Source of the DNA: Chloroflexota bacterium
GTDB taxonomy: Bacteria; Chloroflexota; Dehalococcoidia; Tepidiformales; Tepidiformaceae
Reading direction: 5' to 3'
Assembly (NCBI GenBank): GCA_016191435.1
Contig: JACPOQ010000043.1
Span: 248,001-312,000 of the forward strand
Length of the DNA stretch: 64,000 bases
The notes beneath the pieces are model-generated. The model made no database searches. It was given only the letters and a program-made list of their open reading frames with translations, and was not told where the DNA came from. Numbering within the stretch: position 1 is the first letter of the stretch; the number at the start of each line of letters is the position of its first letter. Position numbers and translations under genes: made by a program. Positions 20,193 to 29,900 of the stretch are shown piece after piece.

Positions 20193-21260
20193 TCAGTGCT
20201 TCACTTCATCGGCGACGCGCCGCTGGGCGCCGGAGTTGACGGCCTGCGAAACGGCGTCGGCCTGCTGCTCGTGCGCGTCGTCGTGGGCGCCGACCGTCAT
20301 GCCGCCGCCCCCGCGGCCACCCATGGCGCGCTGCTGGACAACGTGCGTGAGCTCATGCGCCAGGAGGTGCGAATCGGTCGGGTTCTGGTCCTCGCGGAGG
20401 AAGATGTCGCTGCCGGTGGTGAAAGCCTTGGCGGTGATGCTGCGGTTGAGCGCGTCGGATTCGGGATCGCGGTGCACGCGGACATCGGCGAAGGAGGCGC
20501 CCATGGAGCGCTCCATGGTGCCGCGAAGGCCGTCATTGAGGGCCGAACCGGAGCCGCGGCGCGAATTGATGCGCGCCTGCAGGTCCTCACCGATGGCGCC
20601 GCCTTCGAGGCCGACACGCGGTGCGGCCGCCTTGCGCTGGCCAAGGGCCGGGTCGTGCTTGGCCGCCATCTCCTCCTCTTCCGCGCGCTGGGCGAGCGCC
20701 GGGTCGTGCTTGGCCGCCATCTCTTCCTCATCGGCGCGCTGGGCGAGGGCCGGGTCGTGCTTGGCCGCCATCTCCTCTTCCTCACCCTCGCGCTGGGCCA
20801 GGGCGGGGTCGTGCTTGGCCGCCATCTCCTCTTCCTCACCCTCGCGCTGGGCCAGGGCCGGGTCGTGCTTCGCCGCCATCTCCTCTTCCTCACCCTCGCG
20901 CTGGGCGAGCGCGGGGTCGTGCTTCGCCGCCATCTCCTCTTCCTCGGCGCGTTGGGCAAGCGCCGGGTCGTGCTTGGCCGCCATCTCCTCTTCCTCGGCG
21001 CGTTGGGCAAGCGCCGGGTCGTGCTTGGCCGCCATCTCTTCCTCTTCGGCGCGCTGGGCGAGGGCCGGGTCGTGCTTGGCCGCCATCTCTTCCTCGCCGG
21101 TGCGCTGGGCCAGCATGCGCGAGACGACGGAGTTCCCAACCTGGCGCTGCAACCGGATCAAGGGGTGCGCGGGTGGCGCGTTCAGCTTCGATTGCGGCGC
21201 GGTCTCGCTTGAACGGCGGCGGGTAGCGTGATCATCGAAGGAGAGCTGAGAATCAGACAT
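20193..21260 (-). CDS. DUF4157-type protein with tandem acidic repeat
   Basis: HELTHVVQQRAMGG metallopeptidase-like motif; 9x (A/E/T)(E/G)EEEMAAKHDPALAQR repeat; start set at MSDSQLSFDD. Confidence 0.88.
   Translation of the reverse strand: MSDSQLSFDDHATRRRSSETAPQSKLNAPPAHPLIRLQRQVGNSVVSRMLAQRTGEEEMAAKHDPALAQRAEEEEMAAKHDPALAQRAEEEEMAAKHDPALAQRAEEEEMAAKHDPALAQREGEEEEMAAKHDPALAQREGEEEEMAAKHDPALAQREGEEEEMAAKHDPALAQRADEEEMAAKHDPALAQRAEEEEMAAKHDPALGQRKAAAPRVGLEGGAIGEDLQARINSRRGSGSALNDGLRGTMERSMGASFADVRVHRDPESDALNRSITAKAFTTGSDIFLREDQNPTDSHLLAHELTHVVQQRAMGGRGGGGMTVGAHDDAHEQQADAVSQAVNSGAQRRVADEVKH
20634..21101 (-). repeat. 9-copy coding tandem repeat, 51/54-bp units
   Basis: Repeat units counted directly: six of 17 aa and three of 18 aa, giving exactly 468 bp. 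Confidence 0.95.
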
Positions 21261-21343
21261 GGGACGCCTCCGGGGCGAGTGATAGGCGCGCGCGACGGAC
21301 TCCGGCCGTGCGAATGCCATGATGATACGCGATTGCGCAAGCG

Positions 21344-23479
21344 CTATTCGCGCAACAGTCCGATGTATTGGCCGAACTCGGCATCTGTCACCATCCTGCC
21401 CAGCTTCTGATACTCGCGGCGCACGCCGCGAATGCAGTGGCTCATGCCCACGGCGCTCCCTTCGCTGGCCGCGAGGAAGGCGGCGGCAAGCACGATGTTG
21501 CGAATGTTTCCGCCCGCGATCTTGAACTGGCGAGCGAGGAAGCTGAGATCGAGGTCCTCGGCGAGCGGCAGCCCGGGCGGGAGCGTGCTCTGCCAGATGC
21601 GCTTGCGGTCGTCTTCTTCCGGCATGGGGAAATCGATGACGAAGTGGAGGCGGCGCAGGAACGCCTCATCGAGGTTCATCTTCAGGTTGGTGGCGAGGAT
21701 AACGACGCCCGAATACTCCTCCATCTTCTGGAGCAGGTACGCGGTTTCGATGTTGGCATAACGGTCGTGGGCGTCCTTCACCTCCGAGCGCTTGCCGAAG
21801 AGCGCGTCGGCTTCATCGAAGAAGAGGATGGCGTTCGAAGTCTCGGCTTCGGCGAAGATGCTGCCGAGGTTCTTCTCGGTTTCACCGATGTACTTGCTGA
21901 CGACGCCGGAGAGGTCGATTTTGTAGAGGTCCAGCGCGAGGGTGCCGGCCATAACATCGGCGGCCATGGTCTTACCGGTACCGGAGTTGCCGGCGAAGAG
22001 CGCCATCAGGCCTTTGCCCATCGCGAGTTTCCGGCCGAGCCCCCAGACGTCGTAGACGAGGTGGCGGTGCTCCACGAACGAGCACATCTCGCGGAGCTGC
22101 TGGCGGGCATCCGCGGGGAGGACGATGTCGTCCCATGCGTAGTGGGGGACTATCTTGCGGGCGAGGTCGCTGAGGATGGGTGTCGATTGCGTGCGGGCAG
22201 CGGCATAGAGATCTTCGAGCCTGACGACGGGGTTCTCGGGGTCGCGCCAGCGGGCGTGTCCGCGGGCGCCGGCGACGGCCGCGGTAATGCTGTTGGAGGC
22301 GAGCCGGAACTTGCCGGCGAGGGCTGTGAGGTCATCTTCGCTGACCTGTTCGCCATCGAGATGGCGCTGCCAGCTGGTGCGCAGCGCCTCGAAATCGAGT
22401 CCAGGGAGGGCGACCGTGAGGCCGGGCCAGTTGAACGCCCCCCGCGAGGCGAGCAGGACGAGTGGCGCTACCGGTTCATCGCGGAGGCGGGTGGTGAGAC
22501 GTTCGCCATCGGCGGCGGGCAGGCGGTCGACGCCTTCGAGGAGGACGGCGGCCTCTTGTAGCGCGCCCTCGCGCGTTGCGACAACGGAAGCGGCTTCGAA
22601 GCCGATATCGAGGGCGAGCTCGGCGAAATCGACGGTAATGAGCGAAAGGCCGGCGGAGGCCGCGAGCTGGCGGCTGAGCGCGCGGTGCGCCGCCGGGTCG
22701 GGGCCTGAGAAGGCAATGACGGGCGGGGAGAGGCGTGTGGCGGGCAGGGCCGCAAGAGCGGCGGCCTGTTCGGCGAGCGCGGGCGGGAGCGAAACGGAAG
22801 ACGCATCCGCTCCCTCATTCCGAGTGGCGAAGGCGTGCAGCGACTCATCCATGACGGTCTCGCCGAGGAGGTAGCCCGCAATGCGTGGGTCGAGGGCAAG
22901 CGAGCGGGCGAGGAGCGGAGTGTGCGGCTGGCCGGGCTCGTCGTGGAGGGCGACGAGGCGTAGGCGGCGGAGGGCGCCGCCGGCGGCGAAGGCCTCGCGG
23001 GCGCCGGTCATCTCGCCCGGCCCCGCGAGCAGGCGGAGGGCGAGGTCCACGCGCGGACGCTTCTTCGTGACATCGTCCTGGACGTAGCCGATGAGGCGCT
23101 CGGTGCCGAGGTCGGCTTCGGAGGCGAGGCAGAGCAACAGCACGCCGGCTTCGAAGGGAGAGAGGCTGCCGAGGCGGGCGAGCGACCGCAGCGGCCCGCC
23201 GCCTTCGGCGATGAGGGCGTCAATCGAAGCCCGGGCGGCAGCGAAGCCGGCGCCTTCGGCCACCGCGAGGCGGGCGCCCGCATCGAGGAGGCGGTCGGCT
23301 TCGCTGTCGGACGTATAGAGGCCGCGGTATTCGTCTTCACCGACAGGTACGCCCTCGGCACGCAGGCGCGCAACCTCGAGCCGGAGGAGCTCATGCACGA
23401 GGCCGATGCCACGTTCGATGGCGGGATCGAGGACGGGCGGCGAGGATGCCACTGAGGGCCTTTCGCTGGTCATCACCAT
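21344..23479 (-). CDS. AAA+ ATPase of CIS cluster (Pvc15/Afp15-like)
   Basis: Walker A ALFAGNSGTGKTMAAD, Walker B ILFFDEADALFGKR, sensor ILATNLKMNLDEAFLRR; start taken at MVMTSERPS. Confidence 0.9.
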   Translation of the reverse strand: MVMTSERPSVASSPPVLDPAIERGIGLVHELLRLEVARLRAEGVPVGEDEYRGLYTSDSEADRLLDAGARLAVAEGAGFAAARASIDALIAEGGGPLRSLARLGSLSPFEAGVLLLCLASEADLGTERLIGYVQDDVTKKRPRVDLALRLLAGPGEMTGAREAFAAGGALRRLRLVALHDEPGQPHTPLLARSLALDPRIAGYLLGETVMDESLHAFATRNEGADASSVSLPPALAEQAAALAALPATRLSPPVIAFSGPDPAAHRALSRQLAASAGLSLITVDFAELALDIGFEAASVVATREGALQEAAVLLEGVDRLPAADGERLTTRLRDEPVAPLVLLASRGAFNWPGLTVALPGLDFEALRTSWQRHLDGEQVSEDDLTALAGKFRLASNSITAAVAGARGHARWRDPENPVVRLEDLYAAARTQSTPILSDLARKIVPHYAWDDIVLPADARQQLREMCSFVEHRHLVYDVWGLGRKLAMGKGLMALFAGNSGTGKTMAADVMAGTLALDLYKIDLSGVVSKYIGETEKNLGSIFAEAETSNAILFFDEADALFGKRSEVKDAHDRYANIETAYLLQKMEEYSGVVILATNLKMNLDEAFLRRLHFVIDFPMPEEDDRKRIWQSTLPPGLPLAEDLDLSFLARQFKIAGGNIRNIVLAAAFLAASEGSAVGMSHCIRGVRREYQKLGRMVTDAEFGQYIGLLRE

Positions 23480-26400
23480 GTCCGCGTGCTTTTGAAGACC
23501 TGGCTCCCACCATAGAGGACGGTCACGGCGTCTCCCGAAGAAAGCCCGCTCGCATCGAGGCAAGCAGTGCCCCCGTCGAGGAACTGCTGCCCCCCGGTGG
23601 CAATCCCGTTCACGAACCACTGGGCGTAGCCGGTCTCGCCCGAGTTCAATGCGACGAAGGACCCGGATTGTCCCAAACACGTGGAAACAACCGCGAGCGC
23701 AACTCCCGGGATGTACTGGACGACGGTGGTGACCGGGCCGGGGTTCACGCAGGTCGCCAGGTTGCAGATGCGCACGTTCACAATGACGCTGATGGGCGCA
23801 TCGCTGAGACCGAGCGGCACGGTGCCATCGTAGGACTGAATGCCGGTATCGAAGACCGCGGGCGAGGCGCCCGGACCGACTTCCCAGTGGGTCGCGGTGA
23901 ACTGGCCGAAGAACTCCGCATCGCAGTGCAGAGCGCCGCGCTTGAAGGCGTAGGGATCGTAAGTAACGGAACAGACGACGGAGGCGTTCGTGACCGCGGG
24001 CGCCGGCGTGGCGGTGGCGGTCCCGGAGGGCTTGGGGGTTGTGCCGGGGACGGGCGTAGTGCTCGGGAACTGCACCTTGCCACTCCACGCGGCCGACTTA
24101 CAGGCGCCGGCGTTACAGGCATTGATCCCGATCTGTACCGGTAAGGGCACATCCTGCGCAAAGGAGACGGCAAGTGTGGTCTTGTTCGCGGCAGGTGCGT
24201 ACTGGATGCCGTTCACGGTCCAATTGAGGCTGTTGCTCGCGCCGCCGCCATCTACGGCCGCGGTACAGGAGACGGTGGCACTCATGGGATCCGTTGCGTA
24301 GGTGGGCGTGCAGACGAGGGTCACGTTGTTCGGCGGCCTGGGCGGGGTGGGCGTGGCCGTCGGCGGCGCGGTGGGCGTGGCCGGGCCGGCGGCGGGCGTG
24401 CCCGCTCCAGGCGTCCCGGCGCCGGGGAGGGGCGTAGCGATCCTCGTCGCGGTGGGCGTGGCCGCGCCCGCGGCGCCGCCCGTGCCGGGGGCGATATCAC
24501 CGCCAATGGTCGAGGTCGTGGCGGAGGCGCTGACGGCGGGGGCGCCGCCGTCGGAAGCGCCGCCACTGATGGTCACGATCGGGGCGGGCTTCGTGGGGTC
24601 GTACCCCAGGCCGATGACGAGCGGGCCGTCGGCGTCGTCGGCGCGCAGGGAGACCTGGCCACGCTGGTCGTAGGTGTGGATGGCGGCGCTGGTCTTGCCG
24701 CCCTTGGCCGCAATGACTTCGATCTTGTACTGGCCGATGTTGCCGGGCAGGGCGATCTGGTTCGTGCCCGCGTCAGTCGGCGGGGGGCTCTCGACGCAGG
24801 TGGGGTCGCGCCGGGCGCGCTTGAAGCGATAGCTCGAGCCGTTGATCGCCGTCTGGGCGTCCAGTTGGGCGGCGGCCGGCGCCGCGGTCGTGAGTGTACC
24901 GACGACTTTGCCGGTGGCATCGGTGACGCGCAGACGCATATCGCTGGGGACCGTGACGACAACGGAGCTGAGGTCGGTCGAGGGCTCGAAGAGCACCGAA
25001 CCGGTGACCTTGCCCTTGTAGAAATCGAGGGTCTTGCGGTCGCGGTAGTAGGGGTCGTTGATGAGGATCTTGTCGCCATCGAGGCCGACGGCGGCGATGT
25101 AATAGCCGGGGAGGTCAAGGATCACGAAGCGGCCGGCCTTCAGCTCGGAGCGGACCTCGTCATCGGAGCCGCTGCCGAGGCCAGCGAAGCGCACGGTGCG
25201 GGTCCCGGGAATGGCCTTCGCGATCTCGCCGGAGAGCTGGTTCACCGCCGACCAGACGGGATCGCCGTAGACGTAGCCCTGGCTCACCCAGCCGCGGCCC
25301 GTCTTGCGCGCCTGGGCGTTGAACCACGCGTTCACCGTTTTCGGGTTCAGCGGCTGGCCATCGGGCATGGTGAGGACTTCGAACAGCGCCATGATGGTGG
25401 CAACGGAGGTGATGCCGGAGCCGCATTGTGCGAGGTCCTTGCCGCAGTAGCCGCCGGGGAAGGACGTGTCATCCTGCTTCGCGTAGGTTTCAGTCGCCCA
25501 GGCGGGGTCGCGCTGGGAGAAGAGGGGGGCATCGCCGAGGCCGGCCGTCACGAGTTGGGACTGGTTGCCCTTTTTCTCGCACACGACGACGCCGGCATAG
25601 AGGGCTTCGGGGTCGTTGGCGTTCGTCTCCTTGCGGCCGCTCACCCAGTTTTTCACGCTGGTGTAGTTGTTCTTGCCGAAGGCCAGGAGGCCGGCCGGCG
25701 TGTTGGGGTAGCGCCAGGAGATGCCGAGGGCGGCGAGCGCGATGAGGAGCACGCCGATGAGGAGGAATGGCTTCTTCCACTTTTGGAGAGGATGGACGAC
25801 GTAGAGCTGGCCATCGGTGGTGACGCGTGTCGCCGGGTCGGTGGTGGAGGTGGCGAGGACGCGGAACCCCACGGTCTCGGGCTGGCCGAACATGCTGCGG
25901 TCTTTGGGGGTGACGCGGAAGCCGAGAAGGCGCTCCTCGCCGGCCTGGAGGTCGATTGCCGGAGCTTCGAACTGGTAGAGGAAGGCCTCTTCGTCGTCAA
26001 CACCGGAGAGTGAATAGGTGGCGAGGGCGTTGCCCCGGTTCACGGCGGCGAGGGTGAAGTTGCGCTTGCTGCGGACGGGCCGGAGGGCGAGCTCCGTGCC
26101 CTCGAAGGGCAGGACCGTGATCTGGCCCTCGGTGAGGACTTCGCGGCCGCTTTCGCCCGAGACGACCGAGACCGAGAAGCGGTAGTCACCAGCGCGGGCA
26201 TCGGAGCGGCGGGGGGGCGCCACGATGATCGTGACTTCCGCCTGGTCGCCGGGGAGGAGGACGAGCTTGCTCGTGCTCAGGCGCACCCACTCCGGGGGGA
26301 GGTCGTTGACCACGAGGTTCAGCTCGTCCACCACGCGGCCGCGGTTGCGGACGGTGAGGTAGGCGACGCCGGGGGCGGTACCGGCGCCAATCGGGGCAGG

Positions 26401-26838
26401 AGGCGGGGAGAGCGAGACCTGGATGGAGGCCGCCATCTCGGCGGGCAGGCCGGCTTCGCCCGGGACTTCGAGCGAATCCTCGCGGTCCGCCTCCTCGGGG
26501 CCGGCGACCACGATCGGCGCTTCGGCGAGCGCTTGCGGCGCCGCCTCGTAGCGGACGGTTACATCACCGAGGCGGATATCGGAGGAGCTTTCGACGAGGC
26601 TGGGCGTGTCGGCCGGGATGCGCTGGCCGTCGATGAAGGTGCCGGTCTGCGAGCCGAGGTCTTCGACCATGAGGCGGCCCGAATCGATGGAGAGGCGGGC
26701 ATGGCGCCGGGCGACGGAGAGGTCATCGATGATGACGCTGCAGCCGCCGGCGCGGCCAAGCACGAGCGACGGGAGGTCAATCGGATATTCCCGGGACCTG
26801 CCGTCGGCCGTTGTCACCCGTAGGACGCCGAACTTCAC
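23473..26838 (-). CDS. FHA - beta-rich domain - TM - C39-like peptidase-fold protein (FHA2)
   Basis: GTG start inferred by alignment to FHA3 (VKFGVLRVTTADG); TM PFLLIGVLLIALAALGISW; C39-like region FSQRDPAW...QCGSGITS...GYYIAAVG...INDPYY. Confidence 0.82.
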   Translation of the reverse strand: MKFGVLRVTTADGRSREYPIDLPSLVLGRAGGCSVIIDDLSVARRHARLSIDSGRLMVEDLGSQTGTFIDGQRIPADTPSLVESSSDIRLGDVTVRYEAAPQALAEAPIVVAGPEEADREDSLEVPGEAGLPAEMAASIQVSLSPPPAPIGAGTAPGVAYLTVRNRGRVVDELNLVVNDLPPEWVRLSTSKLVLLPGDQAEVTIIVAPPRRSDARAGDYRFSVSVVSGESGREVLTEGQITVLPFEGTELALRPVRSKRNFTLAAVNRGNALATYSLSGVDDEEAFLYQFEAPAIDLQAGEERLLGFRVTPKDRSMFGQPETVGFRVLATSTTDPATRVTTDGQLYVVHPLQKWKKPFLLIGVLLIALAALGISWRYPNTPAGLLAFGKNNYTSVKNWVSGRKETNANDPEALYAGVVVCEKKGNQSQLVTAGLGDAPLFSQRDPAWATETYAKQDDTSFPGGYCGKDLAQCGSGITSVATIMALFEVLTMPDGQPLNPKTVNAWFNAQARKTGRGWVSQGYVYGDPVWSAVNQLSGEIAKAIPGTRTVRFAGLGSGSDDEVRSELKAGRFVILDLPGYYIAAVGLDGDKILINDPYYRDRKTLDFYKGKVTGSVLFEPSTDLSSVVVTVPSDMRLRVTDATGKVVGTLTTAAPAAAQLDAQTAINGSSYRFKRARRDPTCVESPPPTDAGTNQIALPGNIGQYKIEVIAAKGGKTSAAIHTYDQRGQVSLRADDADGPLVIGLGYDPTKPAPIVTISGGASDGGAPAVSASATTSTIGGDIAPGTGGAAGAATPTATRIATPLPGAGTPGAGTPAAGPATPTAPPTATPTPPRPPNNVTLVCTPTYATDPMSATVSCTAAVDGGGASNSLNWTVNGIQYAPAANKTTLAVSFAQDVPLPVQIGINACNAGACKSAAWSGKVQFPSTTPVPGTTPKPSGTATATPAPAVTNASVVCSVTYDPYAFKRGALHCDAEFFGQFTATHWEVGPGASPAVFDTGIQSYDGTVPLGLSDAPISVIVNVRICNLATCVNPGPVTTVVQYIPGVALAVVSTCLGQSGSFVALNSGETGYAQWFVNGIATGGQQFLDGGTACLDASGLSSGDAVTVLYGGSQVFKSTRTW

Positions 26839-26932
26839 CTGGAGACCCCACCCGCCAAATCGCCACCTGTGCCGCGCAGGGCAGAGGATAGCGGGGCTGG
26901 AAGCTGGCTGCCAGCAACTGGAATGACGATGA

Positions 26933-29900
26933 TCATGTGACGGTAAGCGTGGCGTTCGCGATGGAACCGCCATAGTTGGCGCAGGCGGCAAAAGTAGCAC
27001 GAATGTCGCGGGGCCCCGCGGTGGAATAGAAGTTCGCCGGCAGCGTCAGATCGAAGGTGCCGGGAGCTGTGAAGGCCACCGTCTGTGTGAAGTCGGTGGG
27101 GGTGCCGCTGACGACCTCGGCGAAGGTGACCGTGCAGGAGGCAAGGCTCCCCGCAGATGTAGGTGAAATCGTAGCAGTAATCGTGATCGGGCCGGTGCGA
27201 GGGGGCGACGCGGGGGAAAACGACAGCGTCGTAGTAGTGGGCTGCTGGACGATGAGCGGGCCGAGGTTCGTGCCGGGGTTGGTGCTCCCGTTGAAGTTGC
27301 TGTTGCCGAGGTACACGGCCATCAGGAAGTGCGTCCCAACGCCGAGCGAGCTGCCACTCGAAGTGGGCACGCTGAAGTCGTAGACGCCTGCGCTCACCTG
27401 GGTGTTGCTCACGTCGATGGCGTTCCAGCCGCCGGTGCCGCTGGCCGATTGGTAGAGGACGACAGTGCCGCTTTCGGGGATGAATCCGGTCGAGGAGGTG
27501 AGTGTGACGCGGAAGGTCGCGTCGGGGCCGACAAGGAACGGCGAGGTAGTGCCGGTGCCGAAGGCGGTCGTGGCCACGGTGGAGCCCTTCGTCACCGTGA
27601 GGGTGATCGGCGCTGAGGTCTGGGCCGCGTGCTGGGCGTTGCCCGAGTAGACGGCGGTCAGGCTGTAGGTGCCGGCAGGCAACAGGGATAGCGAAGAGGT
27701 GACGGACTGGGTGGCAGTCGTCGCGTTGGCGGTGCCGGGATTAAGGGTCACGGCGCCGGCCAGCGCGACGCCATTGGCGTAGAAGGTCACCGTCGCGGAT
27801 CCCGCATTGAACAGGCCTGTCGTCGCGGTCCCGCCGCCGGAGAGCGCGGCGCTCAGGTTGATGACGTCGCCGATGAGCACCGACGGTGTCGATGAGCCAT
27901 TCGCGGTCATCATGAGCGTGGTCGGGGCCGCGGAGATGGTGACCACGAACGCGGCGGACTGCGCCGGCGCATAGGCGCCGTTGCCGGAGTACTTCGCGAC
28001 GATGGCGTGGAGACCGGGGCCGAGATTATTGCCGCCGGCGTTCGCATCCGCATCGACGGAAAGGGTGGCCTGCGTGCCGCCCGAGAAGGTGGCCGCGCCA
28101 CCGACCTGGGTCGGGCCTTCCCAGAAGGTCACGGCGCCGCCCGTGGCGTCATAGGCGCCGAGCGCACCCACTGCCGGGAAGGTCACAGTGAGCGTGGACG
28201 AGCTGCCCAGCGCGACCGGGTTGGGGGACGCCGCGGCGGTGATCGCGACATCCTGGAGGACGGTGAGCGATGATGCCGGCGAGGAAACGCTGGGCATGTG
28301 GTTGGCGTCACCCAGGAAGCGCGCGGTGATGAGATGGGTCCCGGCGGTGAGCCCGGCGGCGCTCACCGTCTGGACGGCCTGCGAGTTCGTGACGCTGGTG
28401 GCGGCGCCGAGGAGCGTGCCGGGCGACGCCTCGCTCACGTAGTCATCGCGGAATTCGACCACGTTGCCGGTGTAGGCGGCGCTGCCGTTGGCGCTCAAGG
28501 TAGCGGTGAAGGTCACGCTGCCTGCGGAAGTCACCGGGTTGGGGCCCATCGAAAGGGCAATGGTGGTCGTCAGCTTGTTTACGTCGATGGCAGCGGGCGT
28601 GGTGTCGGCGCTGGCCGCGTAATCATCCCCGCCGTTGAAGGTGGCGGTGATCTGGTGCGTGCCGGCGCCGAGCGTGGTCGCCGAATTGGCGCCGGTGTCG
28701 ACGATGTAAGAGGCGAGGCCGCCAAGGGCGTTCGGCAGGACTTCAGCGGTGACGGAGAACGACGGGTTGGCCGAGTCGGTGAAGGTGACTGTGCCCGTCC
28801 AGGGGCGGGCGCCGGCGATGGCCGTCCCGCCGGCGGTTGGGATGATGACGGCGACAAGCTTGATCTGCTCACCAACGCTGACGGGACCCGAGCCGGAGCA
28901 CTGGCCGTTCACGACGGCGCAGGCCTGACCGATGGTGGTGGTCGGGGCCTGGTTCACGGTCAGCGACTTCCCGGTACTGGCCGCCGGGGCGTAGTTGTTG
29001 CCGCCGAGGAAGTGGGCGCTGATGGAGTAGGTGGCCCCGGCGGGCAGGAGCGTGGCGGATTGGCTGGCACTGAGCGTCAGCGAGGCGTCGCCGCTGTTCG
29101 CGCCGACGGAGGCGGAGCCGAGCAGGACGCCGGGGTTGCCTGCGTTGACGTAACCGCGGCGGAATTCGACGTTACCGCTGAAGTTGCCGTATGTGTTGGC
29201 GCCAAGGCGGGCCGTGAGCGTGACGCCCGTGCCGACGGTGATCGGCGAAGTGGGCGCGTCCAGCGTCACCGTGGGCGTAAACGGGTCGACCGTCAGGCGG
29301 ACCGGGGCCGACGTCGCGTCCGCGTAAATGGGGTCGCCTGTGAGCACGGCGATGATGTCGTAGTCGCCGGCGCCTGAAGGAAAACTCGCGCCGTTCGCGG
29401 TGACAAGCAGGGAGGAGGTGCCGCCGCTGAACACGCCGGGGCCAAGCAGGCGGCCCGGGTTCACCTGGTCCCGGTAGAAGTTGACTGTGCCGGTATAGGC
29501 GCCGTACCCGGCGGCGCTGAAGTCCGCGTTCAAGGTGACCGTGCTGCCAAGGGCGACGTGGCCCGCTGGCGTGCTGCCGGAGAACGTCACCGTCACGGTC
29601 GGTTGCGGCTTGCTCACGACGAGCACCGTCGCCGCCGAGACGCCGGTAGCGTAGTTGCCGGTTGGGGTGGCGCTCGGGCAGGCGCCGCCGCCGGGCGGGC
29701 AATAGCGCGCGGTCACGTTGTAGGTGCCCACCGAGAGCTTCGTGTTCGAATCGAAGGTGATGCTGGCCTGGCCGTTCGTGGGCGCAGCCGTGCCAAGCGC
29801 GATCGGTGCGCCCGCGCCCTGCTGGGCCAAGAAATCAACCGTGCCGCCATATGGCCCGAATCCGCCGGGCGAGAGGCTCGCGGTCAGCGTCAGCGCGTCG

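Noticed and set aside
20634-21101. CRISPR-like array
   Set aside because: Repeats are contiguous coding units with no spacers and keep a single reading frame.
5275-24088. Prophage
   Set aside because: No capsid, portal, terminase, integrase or lysis genes; AAA+ ATPase, DUF4157 and DUF4255 point to a contractile injection system.
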